Below are positions 1 to 10,800 of a stretch of 63,743 nt of DNA, piece by piece (the stretch's first letter is position 1; each line of letters begins with the position of its first letter). Source of the DNA: Welwitschia mirabilis (lineage: Eukaryota > Gnetophyta > Gnetopsida > Welwitschiales). The notes below the pieces were generated by a model, which saw only the letters and a program-made list of their open reading frames with translations, made no database searches and was not told the origin of the DNA. A program made the position numbers and the translations under genes. The DNA lies in NCBI GenBank assembly GCA_051453625.1, contig JBOZIK010000001.1, positions 6,155,517 to 6,219,259 on the forward strand, read 5' to 3'.

Positions 1-439
1 TAAAGATGAAAACAATTAGATATTTTGGAATTTGTATAGAAAAACTAAAACAATAGAACTAAAAATGAGACAACGAAGAAAACACCCACAAATTTACATG
101 GGAAAGCAATCTAATGGAGAGGGAAAGATTCGCAGGAAGCAGATACAAGGCCTATACTAGGATCTATATCACAAAGGAGAAGGCACTACAAGCATACACA
201 AAGCACCTTCAAAAGCGTATACCTCAGATCTGAACGCTAAAACAAGGTTTTTATTATTGCCCAAGAGCCCACAAGTCTAAATGTCCAACTCCTTAAGGTG
301 TTTCTAACCTCTATAAGCTAACCACTTATAACATGGGCACAATAAGAAGGGTATAAACAATTGTATGAGTGCAATTTCTTTAACAAGCCTGTCCATCATC
401 TATAGTCTCTTCATTCTGGCATATTTGGTTGTTAACAGA

Positions 440-978
440 GTATAAACACAATCTTTCTGCTTTAAAATGTCCTTAATCTTAATGCTTCAAATATTATATT
501 CTTATTTGACAAGCCTGCCTGTTGTAGGCTTTGCATGTAGTCTGTGGTACACACGACAAATTTCCTAAAAGTTAGACAAATACTCTGCATGAAGGTTGTA
601 TTGACTCCCTGCCTTCACCTTGCTTTTTTCACTCTTCAAGCTTGGTACCCTTTGCCACACTATGCTTTGATTTGCACCAATAAAACCTAGACCCCATGCT
701 TTGACATCATTTGTTCTAAAAACATAGCAACAAAAACAATAAAACAACAGAGAACAAAACAAACAAGCAAGTGGTAAACACTAATACCACAAGACTTATG
801 TGGTTAAGGATATTTCAATCCCATCTTAATGGAATCCCAGACTTTTATATTATCAGAGAAAACAATTACACAGGCTGTCCTTGATGGCTTGCTTTTTTCA
901 TTCTTCAATCTTGGTACACTGCTACACTATGCTTTTCCTTGCACTAACAAACCCTACACCTCATGCTCTGATACCATT
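440..978 (-). repeat. Tandem ~268-bp unit spanning LTR end and primer site
   Basis: The LTR end, primer site and first leader bases appear twice about 268 bp apart: TAAAAACATAGCAAC occurs near 717 and 985, followed in both by an AACAATAAAA run and an AACAAAC..GTGGTAAA block. The inner copy has a mutated primer site (CTTTGACATCA). The same doubling is present in the copies at 3.6-4.1 kb and 46.7-47.0 kb, so it predates their dispersal. Confidence 0.7.
965..976 (-). other. Primer binding site (tRNA-Met initiator type)
   Basis: The plus strand reads GCTCTGATACCA, the reverse complement of TGGTATCAGAGC, the usual Ty1/copia plant primer site. It lies two bases outside the LTR end. Copies 2 and 3 carry degenerate versions near 4032-4042 and at 46,715-46,726. 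Confidence 0.75.
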
Positions 979-1741
979 TGTTGTAAAAACATAGCAACAA
1001 TAACAATAAAAGAGTAGAGACCAAAACAAACTACGAAGTGGTAAAAACATTGGTTTACATGGTTTGTGATCTTTCTACTCTATGTCAATGGAACAATGCA
1101 AAGCTCTTTTTTATCTGAGAAAAGAAAGACACAGGTTGCCTTTAATAGCTGTATCAGTTATACACTTACTCAGGTGGTGACTCTCATCTTTCCTTGAACA
1201 CACATATGCCATTTCTAGGCTTACATTAGGGTTAAAACCAATCTCAGGGTTAAAACCCTAAAATAATATTGACACCTTATATTTAATAACCCCATAAAGT
1301 AAATAACATATGAGACAGTTTACAGCCCACTTTCAAACATAAAAGTGAATAGAGGAATGAAATAAAGAAGAAGATTGAAAAATATTCTTACATATTATTG
1401 TTTATGCTTTTTATTCATACATCTGGAATCAAATCTTGAAAATCTAGTTCAGATACTCTGCACATTCACAAAGATGTTAGCATTTCGTTTGATAGACGCT
1501 GCACTATGAGATGCCTATTACTTAATTGTTTACAGCCTTCCCTTACTACACACTTCATATGCCAACTCATACTCTTCTTTCACACACTTGCAACATAACA
1601 ATACATATGGAAACAACACCATCCATTGCTTGTAAGTTGTGCCAACGTTGATTTCACTACCAATATTTTAACCGTTGCCTTTGGTGGATCTGTAAATGGT
1701 CTGCAATCATTTAATGCTTTGGAAGAGTAGCAAGATTAACA
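979..1741 (-). mobile_element. LTR of family A, copy 1
   Basis: On the minus strand this 763-bp block starts TGTTAATCTTGC after a G-run (plus-strand GCCCCCCAAC at 1742-1751) and ends TTTTACAACA, two bases before a perfect 12-base initiator-Met tRNA primer site. The TG...CA ends, polypurine tract and primer site together define an LTR. The equivalent block in the third copy is 45,939-46,712. Confidence 0.7.
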
Positions 1742-2570
1742 GCCCCCCAACAACATCGTTAAGATAAATACATTAAGCAAAACAGAAAACAAAAAAGGAG
1801 CACAATAATTTAATGTGATTTGGCATTTTGATGCATACTGCCATGAGAAAACAGAGACATCCAGTCTTTCTTTAATAGCAGAAGATCAATCATAGGACTC
1901 GAATGTCCTTAGGCAAGCACAAGATGTTTTGCTAAATAATGAGTCTTCCATGCAAGAAAATGCTTTGAAGATGCAAAATGTAGACAGTAGCTGCATGCAT
2001 CATTTTTGAGTAGAATCATATCCTTAAGGGCTGGATGCAACCTGAACCAAGAGAGATCGACACTAGTACGTGAGATATCTGACCTCTAAGCAAAATGATA
2101 CATAACACTTTTTTGCTTAACATCTTCATTGTGCATCCAACTCAATTGTCTATTCATGCTGAGACGCATTCTATCACTGATTCATGCATGCCACTGACAG
2201 CTTGTCACATGCATGTCAATACGAATCCTCCAAAAGAGAGACCAAAATGTGTGAGTTTTGTTCTATTTCTTGAACGACGACTTGACCTCTCCACATGTGA
2301 TGCCAAAGTTTTATGTTCCAAAATATAACATGGAAATGATAAAAAAAGAAAAGAGGATATGGCTTCACACTTCAACAGTAAGAATTACGCAGTGCACTAA
2401 ATGGTTTTAAAGCCATTAAATCAATCATTATCTGAGAGGCTTGTAAGTCGTAATTTGTAAACTTCTACTTTTTGTTTTTTGGCCAAAAGTTGTCTTTTGC
2501 AACTGTTATACTATCTTTCTCAAAATGTTACAATACACATATTTACTTAAATTAACAGAGACTTGAGCCT

Positions 2571-2786
2571 TATTTCAAACATAATTTGATTTGAGTCTAC
2601 ACAGAATTTGACAATATAACTTAGAGTATGTTTTTTTAATGCAAGTGGCTTTCAAAACGACTATTTTTCATAGTCATCTCATCCATATTTATTGACATTA
2701 TATCTGATGTTGTATTTTCTTTTCTTTGCTCAGCTATTTTATAAAACTTCTTCTTGATAAAAAGTATGACCTACAATATCGGGTTA
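2571..2786 (+). pseudogene. Truncated duplicate of a bystin intron end and exon
   Basis: This stretch is about 90% identical to 4590-4800. It carries the last ~160 bases of an intron and the first 53 bases of the exon starting at 4752 in the main copy. The acceptor is intact here (TTTGCTCAG at 2725-2733). The exon reads [17 protein letters not shown] and then runs into a 100-base gap. Two positions differ from the conserved bystin motif KKYALPYRV (A to D, P to Q). It is either a real partial duplication or a second haplotype placed in tandem by the assembler. Confidence 0.75.
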
Positions 2787-2886
2787 NNNNNNNNNNNNNN
2801 NNNNNNNNNNNNNNNNNNNNNNNNNNNNNNNNNNNNNNNNNNNNNNNNNNNNNNNNNNNNNNNNNNNNNNNNNNNNNNNNNNNNNN
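2787..2886. other. Assembly gap (100 N)
   Basis: A run of exactly 100 N, cutting the duplicated bystin exon. Other gaps are at 16118-16217, 21103-21112, 21620-21719, 26395-26856, 27240-27339, 35308-35407, 35738-35747, 37706-37805, 44876-44975, 49395-49920, 53315-53324, 54722-55141 and 55580-55589. Confidence 1.
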
Positions 2887-3196
2887 TAGAGATGGGACAT
2901 GTGTCAAGAGAGGGATGATACCCTCTTTAGGGTTTTGGCTTGTAACCCTAATTGGTTATAACCCTTGGGCTATTTAATGGTGGTGTGAAGGTTGTTTGTG
3001 AGATAGAGAATCGATAGAGCTCTGTAAGGCGTTTTTGTCTGAAGCCTGTTCTTGGCTTGTACTCTTTAAGAAGATAATAGAGCTCTGCACTGCTTTCCTG
3101 TGGTTTTTCCCCTCATTGGGGTTTTCCACGTAAATGTGTCTGCATGTTCTCTTTCTACATTGGTTACTAGCTTTGCTGTTATGTATTTTCATAACA
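2887..3196 (+). mobile_element. Partial copia-like LTR, sense
   Basis: The block has the look of the 3' half of a plant copia LTR: a TATA-like CTATTTAAT near 2970, then GTGGTTTTTCCCC and TTTTCCACGTAAATG, and an end ATTTTCATAACA at 3196. Immediately after it, at 3197, homology to family A begins, so this LTR appears to have inserted into, or been joined to, the family A copy. Its 5' part is lost in the gap before 2887. Confidence 0.6.
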
Positions 3197-4589
3197 GGGG
3201 GGAAGATCTGTAGGAAGCAAGTACAAAGCCTATATTAGGTTCTAAAGCATGAAGTAAGCATGCACAAAGCACCTTCAAATGGGTATACCTCAGGTCTGAA
3301 CCCTAAGACAAGGTTTTTTTTATTGCCCAAGAGCCCACAACTTTAAATAGGCAACTCCTTAAGGTGTTTCTAACTTCTATAGCCTAACCACTTATAACAT
3401 GAGCACAACAAGAAGGGCATAAACAAGGATATGAGTGCAATTTCTTCAACAAGCCTGTCCATCCTTTGCAGACTCTTCATTCTGGCATATTTGGTTGTTA
3501 ACAGAGTATCAACACAATCTTTTCGCTTTAAAATATCATTAATCATGATGCTGCAGATGTTGTAGTCTTATTTGACAAGCCTGTCTGTTGTAGGCTTTGC
3601 CTGTAGTCCTCTGGTACATAGGACAAATTTCCTAAAAGTTAGACAGATATTCTGCATGAACGTTGTATTGACTTCCTGCCTTCACCTTGCTTCTTTCATT
3701 CTTCAAGCTTGGTACCCTTTGATACACTATGCTTTGCTTTGAACCAATAAATCCTAGACCCCGTGCTTTGACACCATGTGTTCTAAAAACGTAGCAACAA
3801 AAACAATAAAACAACAGAGAACAAAACAAACAAGCAAGCAGTAAACACTAATATCACAAGATTTATGTGGTTTAGGGTATTTCTACCGCATCTTAATGGA
3901 ATCCAAAGCTCTTATATTGTCAGAGAAAACAAATACAGAGGCTGTCCTTGATAGCTTGCTTTTTTCATTCTTTAAGCTTGGCGAACTGCTACACTATGCT
4001 TTTCCTTTGCACTAACAAACCCTACACCATACTATGAGACCATTTGTTGTAAAAACATAGCAACAATAACAATAAAAGAGCAGAGACCAAAACAAACTAG
4101 CAAGTGGTAAAAACACTGGTTTACATGGTTTGTGATATTTTTACTCTATGTCAAGGGAACAATGCAAAGCTCTTATTTTATCCGAGAAAGGAAAGACACA
4201 AGCTGCCTTTAATAGCTGTATCGGTTATACAATTACCCAGGTGGTGAATCTCATCTTTCCCTTAACACAAACATCTGATTTATAGGCTCACATTAGGGTT
4301 AAAACCAATGTCAGGGTTAAAACCCTAAAATAATATTGACACCTTATATTTAATAACCCCATAAAGTAACTTAAATAACATATGGGACAGCTTACAGCCC
4401 ACTTTCAAACATAAAAGTGAACAGAGGAATAAAATAAAGAAGGAAGATTGAAAAATATGATTTCATATTGTTGTTTATGCTTTTTATTCATACACCTGGA
4501 ATCAAATCTTGAAAATCTGGATTACATACACTGCACATTCACAAAGATGTTAGCATTTCGTTTGATAGGTGCTGCACTGTGAGATGCCT
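3197..4589 (-). repeat. Repeat family A, copy 2 (truncated)
   Basis: Direct repeat of 118-1516. It keeps the leader, the tandem LTR-end unit, a degenerate primer site near 4032-4042 and the 3' part of the LTR (4045-4589), then jumps to bystin intron sequence. Relative to copy 1 it lacks 1054 bases (1517-2570), with the four bases GCCT shared at both breakpoints. It sits in the intron upstream of the bystin exon at 4752. Confidence 0.8.
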
Positions 4590-4751
4590 TATTTCAAACT
4601 TAGTTTGATTTGAGTCTGCACAGAATTTGACAATATAACTTGAGTATGTTTTTTTAATGCACGTGGCTTTCAAAATGACTATTTTCCATAGATATCTCAT
4701 CCATTTTTATTGACATTATATCTGATGTTGTATTTTCTTTTCTTTGCTCAA

Positions 4752-4898
4752 CTATTTTATAAAACTTCTTCTTGATAAAAAGTATGCCCTACCATATCGC
4801 GTTATTGATGCTGTTGTTGAACACTTCAAGAGATTTCTGAATGAGACACGCATAATGCCTGTGATATGGCATCAGTCACTTCTCACATTTGTCCAGAG
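4752..4898 (+). other. Bystin exon a (acceptor mutated)
   Basis: The exon encodes about 49 residues including KKYALPYRV and [10 protein letters not shown], with no stops. It ends at the donor AG|GTACAG. The preceding bases are TTTGCTCAA, whereas the duplicate at 2725-2733 reads TTTGCTCAG, so base 4751 is the changed acceptor G. If the change is real, this exon would be skipped or spliced elsewhere. Confidence 0.85.
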
Positions 4899-7734
4899 GT
4901 ACAGCTTAACTATAACTGTTTCTGGTTGTGACCATCACATGTCGCTATGTTAACCGGAAGTCATCATTTCCTATAATAAAATACCTGGAAGGCCAAAACC
5001 ATATATGAGCAGGATTCATTCATTCTGAATATAGTATTGCATGTATGCATGAAATAAATCTTACAGAAGGTTTTTGATTTTGAAATATGCAGGTACAAAA
5101 ATGAGTTGCTGAGGAATCAGAAGGATGACTTGAAGAACTTGGTCAAATATCAAAAGCATTACTTGGTAAGCAATTTCATGATGGTAATTAAAGTATAAAC
5201 TGAGTATTTAAACGAGTTGTTTACGAATGAAATGATTTTCCCATACAGGTTACTCCTGAAATTCTGAGAGAATTGGACAGCAGCAGGAATAGAGGCGAGA
5301 AAGAGGTTATGACTGATAATATCCTTTTTTTGACTATTGAAGAGTTCCTTTTTGTATTTTATGCAGTGTTTGTTTTGCCATCTTTTTTTGTACCCTGAAA
5401 ATCAAATAACCTGGTTCTATAGTGGCCGGCACACACTTCTGGAAAATCCAACCAAAAAATTACATGTTTTTTTCACTGATACTAACTGTATGCTTCGTTC
5501 AGTTCCACTACAATGGTAAATAAAAAATGCTACACTAATCAGATGCCAGTTAGATTCTCCATCCAGCTTCACAGACACTTCAAGTCAAAAATTTACCCAT
5601 TCTATTCTAAAGTTCTAATAAATAACGATCATTATAGGTCTCTGAGGCCGCATAGCTTAAACCACCTTTGGACACTCTTCTCCAACATGATTCGTCATGC
5701 ACTGTTTTCCCTTCAATCTTTTGATTCCCCTGCCAAATCATGCTTCAAAGACATGCCAAAAAACTCTGCTATCTGTATTTTCTCTCTGTGCCCTTCATAA
5801 CTAGCTGTAGCTCTGACATCACTGCTGAGCCTTGGGGTAAGGGAAAGAAATCCCCCGAGAACTGCCTCACATTATTCCAGAATGGCACTGAATTCACAGC
5901 AAAGTAAAAGATGAGGTATCATCTCCTCATCTTTTCCACATAACTGGCACTGGTTGCTATCAATTATGTTAAGTTGATATCATCTTGTTTTTGTATTTAG
6001 TTGCTGCTCATGTACTTTTATTGTTAACAACTGTAGCTGTGGTGTCAATAATCAATTAGTCCAGATGGAATGAATTCTGTCCCTTTGATATTTACATGTA
6101 GTATTACAAACTTTGCCTCATGAATATTGCTCACTCCTTAATCTGTTTTCTAAATGTTGCTAATTAACATGTGGATTGAACGATGCTCTTACATTTTCTA
6201 TGCCTCTCCAACTTGGCGATGCTTGTATAATTCATGGGGTCACCTAAGTGAATCCATGTCACCATACAAGTCTTTCATCATCATAACTTTAATTCATGGG
6301 ACCTTAAAAAAATCCACATCCCTATATCAGTATTTCTTCACCATAGCTTTAACCATGGTTTATGGGGTGTTCATAAGTTATCATCTTAACTTTCCCATTA
6401 AAGCATAATTGAACCCAAGAAGATGTTTTAAACCCCATGCCCTATTCTTCAGCTTTTACATATTGTTTCCTAATTGGTTGTATGAAGACTTTTTCTACCA
6501 TTATCAGCCCATAGAAATCTCTCTTAGTTTTTTCACTATTAGTGATTAGGTGAAACATAACATTGCATTAAATAGAAGGGTGATGCCTGCAACACACTCC
6601 TTATCAGCGGGAGCCTGTCAGCCTGTAATAACTTCATTCCTTGCCAACCTTGTAGTCTATCATTTATTTTACCTAAATCACTGTCCCATCATGTCTTATG
6701 AATTCTTCCACAATTAATTGGAATTCCTAGTTATTTCATTGGGAATTTATCTTTTTGACATGATAGAATATTTGGCATCTACTGCAATCAATCTTCATGC
6801 ATATTAAACTCATATACTTTACTGTTTTGATAATTAATCAACTAGCCTGTCGCTTCACAGAATTCTCCCAATAAATCATGAATATTATTGACATTTTGGC
6901 TTTCAACCTGAAAAAAATAAGAGAGTATCATCTGCAAATTGGACATGGGAAAAATCGTCACATCCATAAGCTGGTTTCCATCCTACAATTTCCATTTCCA
7001 TTCTTGCTTTTCTAACCCAACCATCTGGGCTTTCCATAGCCAAAACAAAAAGGAATGGTTACAATGGACCACCTTGCCTCGGCCCATTGAAACCAGAAAA
7101 GACTTTCGATCTAAAACCATTAACAAGAATTGGATATCTGCATTGAGTGAAGCAAGCCTGTAAATTAGAATGTTTTGGAAACTTTATTCTTTGTTGTACT
7201 AAACTTATGTAATTCCAGTTAATCCTATCATATGTTTTACTAATGTCTAATTTCAAAGCTGTTTGCTTTTTGTTCCAATGTATTGCTGAATGAGTTAATT
7301 CTTGCACCACCATTATCTCATCAGAGATTTGCCTCCCTTTAATAAACCCTGCTTGTTCCTTATAAACCAAGCTTGGAAATAGTGTTTTAATCCTATTAGT
7401 CAAGAATCTGGAGAGAATTTTATAAAGGGATTTTGCTTTTTTCCCTCATTGATATTATCAATTTTTTTGTGCAGATATGTGATTTGTAGATTTCACTTTT
7501 CTGTTGACCATAGTTTCAGAAGTTAATTTGTAATGTAAATTGTGAATGTAAATATTTGGTTGGATAAAACAATGAAGCTCATTTATACTGTAGTTTTCAG
7601 TACATTTTCTGTACCATAGCAATGGCTATATTTCTTTGTAGTTTTCTTTGACCTTTTTACTATCCCCAGTTTCTGTTATTAAGCCAATAGAAGAAGACCG
7701 ATGGGATGTTCCAGCAGTGCCTATGGAAGATTGA
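4752..7734 (+). CDS. Bystin (ENP1 homologue), 3' part, four exons
   Basis: Bystin/Enp1 is a nucleolar factor needed for maturation and export of pre-40S ribosomal particles. Four exons join in phase: 4752-4898, 5093-5165, 5249-5305 and 7642-7734. The first two give [19 protein letters not shown] and FVQRYKNEL, the third [18 protein letters not shown], and the last ends [14 protein letters not shown] and a stop, all typical of the plant bystin C terminus. Donors and acceptors are GT/AG except the acceptor before 4752, which reads CTCAA instead of CTCAG. The N-terminal exons lie upstream of the window or are missing. The last intron (2.3 kb) contains an antisense LINE. The start of the last exon at 7642 is the only phase-compatible acceptor seen; the usual DDPM-like residues after GEKE are not present there. 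Family assignment is firm; functionality is doubtful because of the acceptor change. Confidence 0.88.
5093..5165 (+). other. Bystin exon b
   Basis: The exon is preceded by AATATGCAG and followed by GTAAGC. It completes an Arg codon and encodes [16 protein letters not shown] and then VKYQKHYL. It is open throughout and in phase with its neighbours. Confidence 0.88.
5249..5305 (+). other. Bystin exon c
   Basis: Nineteen codons between CCATACAG and the donor GTTATG, encoding [19 protein letters not shown]. This matches the conserved [15 protein letters not shown] region of plant bystins. Confidence 0.88.
5530..7440 (-). pseudogene. Antisense LINE (reverse transcriptase and zf-RVT) in the bystin intron
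   Basis: Reading the minus strand from 7403, the frame gives [27 protein letters not shown] and GPRQGGPL (usual form RQGDPL). After frame shifts follow FADDTLLFF with the catalytic FADD intact (codons at 6938-6927), [10 protein letters not shown]-like sequence near 6850, and a WQG...LIKSVLQ-like stretch near 6600. A zinc-ribbon zf-RVT motif [18 protein letters not shown] lies near 5960-5870. This order is that of plant L1-type LINE ORF2. Stops and frameshifts make it inactive. It lies wholly between bystin exons c and d, in opposite orientation, and explains most of that intron's length. No endonuclease domain is seen, so it is probably 5'-truncated, as is common for LINEs. Confidence 0.85.
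7642..7734 (+). other. Bystin terminal exon
   Basis: The exon follows TTTCTTTGTAG and encodes, after a poorly conserved FSLTFLL, the conserved [17 protein letters not shown] and a final AVPMED plus TGA at 7732-7734. An alternative acceptor (CCCCAG, ending 7669) is out of phase with exon c. Confidence 0.75.
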
Positions 7735-7771
7735 GTCTTTCTTAGTGCCCCTCCAAATATTATTTTGACTA

Positions 7772-7855
7772 TTGACTATCCCTAGTTTCTGTTCTTAAGG
7801 CAATTGAAGAAGACTGATGGGCCATTCCAGCAGTGCCTATGGAAGATTGAGTCTT
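7772..7855 (+). pseudogene. Tandem duplicate of the bystin terminal exon, with a stop
   Basis: A second copy of 7656-7739 begins 116 bases downstream, including GTGCCTATGGAAGATTGAG. It would read SVLKAIEED, then a TGA in place of the CGA codon of the intact copy, then WAIPAVPMED and stop. The acceptor-like CCCCAG has become CCCTAG. It lies in the presumed 3' untranslated region of bystin. Confidence 0.85.
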
Positions 7856-7859
7856 TATT

Positions 7860-10800
7860 ACTATCCATCTGACTGTTATTCTTAATTCAGTATTGGGTGT
7901 ACAATTGTTTCAAAGGATCTGTGAAATGATGTATTTCCATGTTTATTATAAACTTTCAAGAAGAGCATTTCAATGGAATGTTGAAATATTTGTCTGAATT
8001 TCTGAAGAATGTTCAGACTTCTTTTTGCAGGAGGCATGCCTTTCACTGAGTATTGTTTCTTTTTTCTATAATGTCAAAACTTGCAAGTGGAATAAATTTG
8101 GTGAACATTTCTATTTTAGTACATGCACCTGAGACTGTGCATTGGCTATTTTGTAATTCTCAGCTTAGAGCAGGATTTTTCCATTTATCTTTATTTATCA
8201 TTATCGTCTGAGGTACCTGGCTTTTGAGACGTAGGGCTGAATCATGAAGAGACATCAAATTGTATGGGGTATTGCATTCAATATATTGGAAGCTTCACAT
8301 ATTAAATAGAGGTTTCTTCACACAGATCCAAACTGCTGTTGTGCTGCCATAATTCTTGTGATTACAGTTTAGCAGCTACTTTGATTCAGTGCCTAAGCCT
8401 TCATAAGGCCTTATTAGTGGCCACTGCCTTAAGATTTTCATCTGTTTTTGACATAAGTTTGAATAATTTGGCTCAGAAAATTTGTCGAGTTTGCTTGTGT
8501 TTTTTGTCCTCTTTAGAATCAGCAAGCTGAATTCAGCTCTATATTTATTTTGGTCAAATGTATGTAATCTGTTAATCATTCAGCATAAATTAATCGTATT
8601 GGCTTCTATGATCCACAACTGAATCATTACCATTGCAGGCATTTAACAACTTATAGTGCAAGTTGGATGATGAGGTCCCTATACTTTGACGTAAACCATC
8701 ATGTTGCTTGTAAATGTTTGCATGGCTGTTTATGTGATTTTGTTCCTTGAGGACTACAATAGTTTTATTGATTCTGAGAGTTGTTCCAAAAAGCAAATGA
8801 AATAGCAAAGCATTACCGTACAAAAATACAAAGTAGACACAAATTTGGTAAGGTCTTACTCTCTTGTGGACACAAATTTAGTGCAAGGCTTTCATTTTCT
8901 TCAGCTGATTCAGATACCAAACAAAGCATGAAAGAACCATCACATGAGAACGAATCTGTGTGTTATTTTCCTTTATTAACCATTTAAAAAAAAACACCAT
9001 GCATCCAATATACTTCTTGGGGAAATTTTATCATTATCCTTATGCATCTGGATTACCACTGTTACCTGATACCAACCTAATTGATCTCTCTAATTTTTAT
9101 TTCTACCTATAAATACAAACGTAACAACTATAAATTGGTTATGCCAAAGACTATCACATAAACCCTCCAAATAAGGTGGTGTCTATGGTGATGTCACAAA
9201 CAGCAATCTCCTAAATGATACATTTTTTTTGTCCAACAATTCAGAAAGATGCAATGCTTTCCAGCATTATGTCTACAATTGTATGTGAAACATTGTGTAA
9301 TTAATGTTTTACACTTAGAAAATCAATAAGATTTGTGTGTATCAATGATGCATGCATCTAGTTTCTTTCTTTTCCAATGTTTGGCTAACAAAGTGTTACT
9401 TAACATCAACGTGCCTGATCAAACTGGGATTTATTGCATGGTTAGGCAAATGAATAGTAGAGCAATAATGTGTCACCCAAATCAGTTATTTACTTCCCTT
9501 TATAAGTGCTGTATAGTTTGCTCATATAGTTAACCATCCTACAAAAACTAGGAAACAAGATAGCTAGTTGACAACATTTTAGAGATGTAACCAAAGGTGT
9601 GACTTTTTTCTATTGCTATAGAACCAATTTTAGTCAGGATGGAATGCAAAGGCAAACCAAAGATATGTGCCTTTTAAAGTTGTTACAATTCCTATTATAT
9701 AAGCTAATAACTTTGTTACGAATTACAGAATATATCAAACTTCATTGTAACTAGAGGTTGTTGGAGGTTTTCTTTTGCCTTGTGAGATAATTGTGGAAAT
9801 TTGGAAAGACATTGCTATTGAAGTGCTAATAAGAGTACAATCAATGATATTAAACCATTAAGGACATTGGCAACATATTTACATTAATCAAATTGTAGCT
9901 TTAGATGTGACTTAGGGTATGAGTTTTGTGTGGAGATGTTTTTTTCACCTCTCTTTTGAGCTAATGAATCTCATAGATCTCATTGTTGACAACAATCATG
10001 TTATCAACATCTAGCATATCATTTAGACATAATAAGCCCATCATCCTACCTATCCACAGGGATAGGCACTATGGTTTACATCATATCTAGAGTATTGACC
10101 ATTAAACTTATACCATTACCTAAGAGCTTATTACAGTATACAAGCTGATCTTAACTTGCATGCTAAATGTTAGATGCAAGTGGTTCAAACTTTTGGATAC
10201 CACACATAACACATTAGGAGATGGTAGGCATAATTAAATCATTTGTTTAGGTGATCAAAGTGACTGTACTTTGAGGCGGAGGTATGACCACTAAAATTTT
10301 CAAGTTTGAAACCACCCTTCTTTCCACGTCTTAATCTTGAATATGTAACATTTTATGATAAGAAGAATCGTGATCAATGTTTATGAAATAAAGTTTCTTG
10401 CGTACGCTATCTAACCAATGTAAAACCCATAACATCTTTATTCGTTATTCCATTGTTAATTAACTACCTTATTTAAATAGGAAATTGCTTAACCACTTTT
10501 TTTGAATTAAACATTAAGAATATTCAATCCTCTTATTTCCTTTGCAAAAATTCTAATAGTTCATATTTTAAAAAGATTCAATGCTAAGTTCCTAGTTGAT
10601 ACTTCTTAACGAATATCAATGTGACATTACATAAAATAAACAATACTGTTAGATAGGACCAAAAAATAGGATAATGCTAAATAAGGTTTACATAATTGTC
10701 AAAACGTTGTGTGAAATATGAATGGCTGCCAACTCCTAGCTGTTTATAATGGTTACCTAAAACATATATAGAAACTAAAACAAAAGTGAAAAGGTTTAAA

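Larger units (their letters stand above)
1..2200 (-). repeat. Repeat family A, copy 1 (copia-type LTR region, antisense)
   Basis: The segment matches the reverse complement of about 45,503-47,670 nearly end to end, and 120-1516 matches 3197-4589 in direct orientation. Read on the minus strand it holds, in order, a 3' internal stretch (2200-1752), a polypurine-like GTTGGGGGGC (1751-1742), an LTR (1741-979), a primer binding site (976-965) and a leader (964-1). The leader contains a second degenerate copy of the LTR end plus primer site near 690-715. No gag or pol motif is seen. The match to the third copy runs to base 1, so this copy continues upstream of the window. Confidence 0.8.

Noticed and set aside
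565-762. Similar minus-strand open frames at 565-762 and 3632-3829
   Set aside because: They recur only because the family A repeat is duplicated; stop-free length is short, and the frame crosses the non-coding LTR end and primer-site unit.
2920-2965. Telomere-like TTAGGG/AACCCTAA words
   Set aside because: Only isolated single words within an LTR; no tandem array.
5337-5800. Plus-strand open frames in the last bystin intron
   Set aside because: They overlap the antisense LINE zf-RVT region and have no similarity of their own; treated as shadows.
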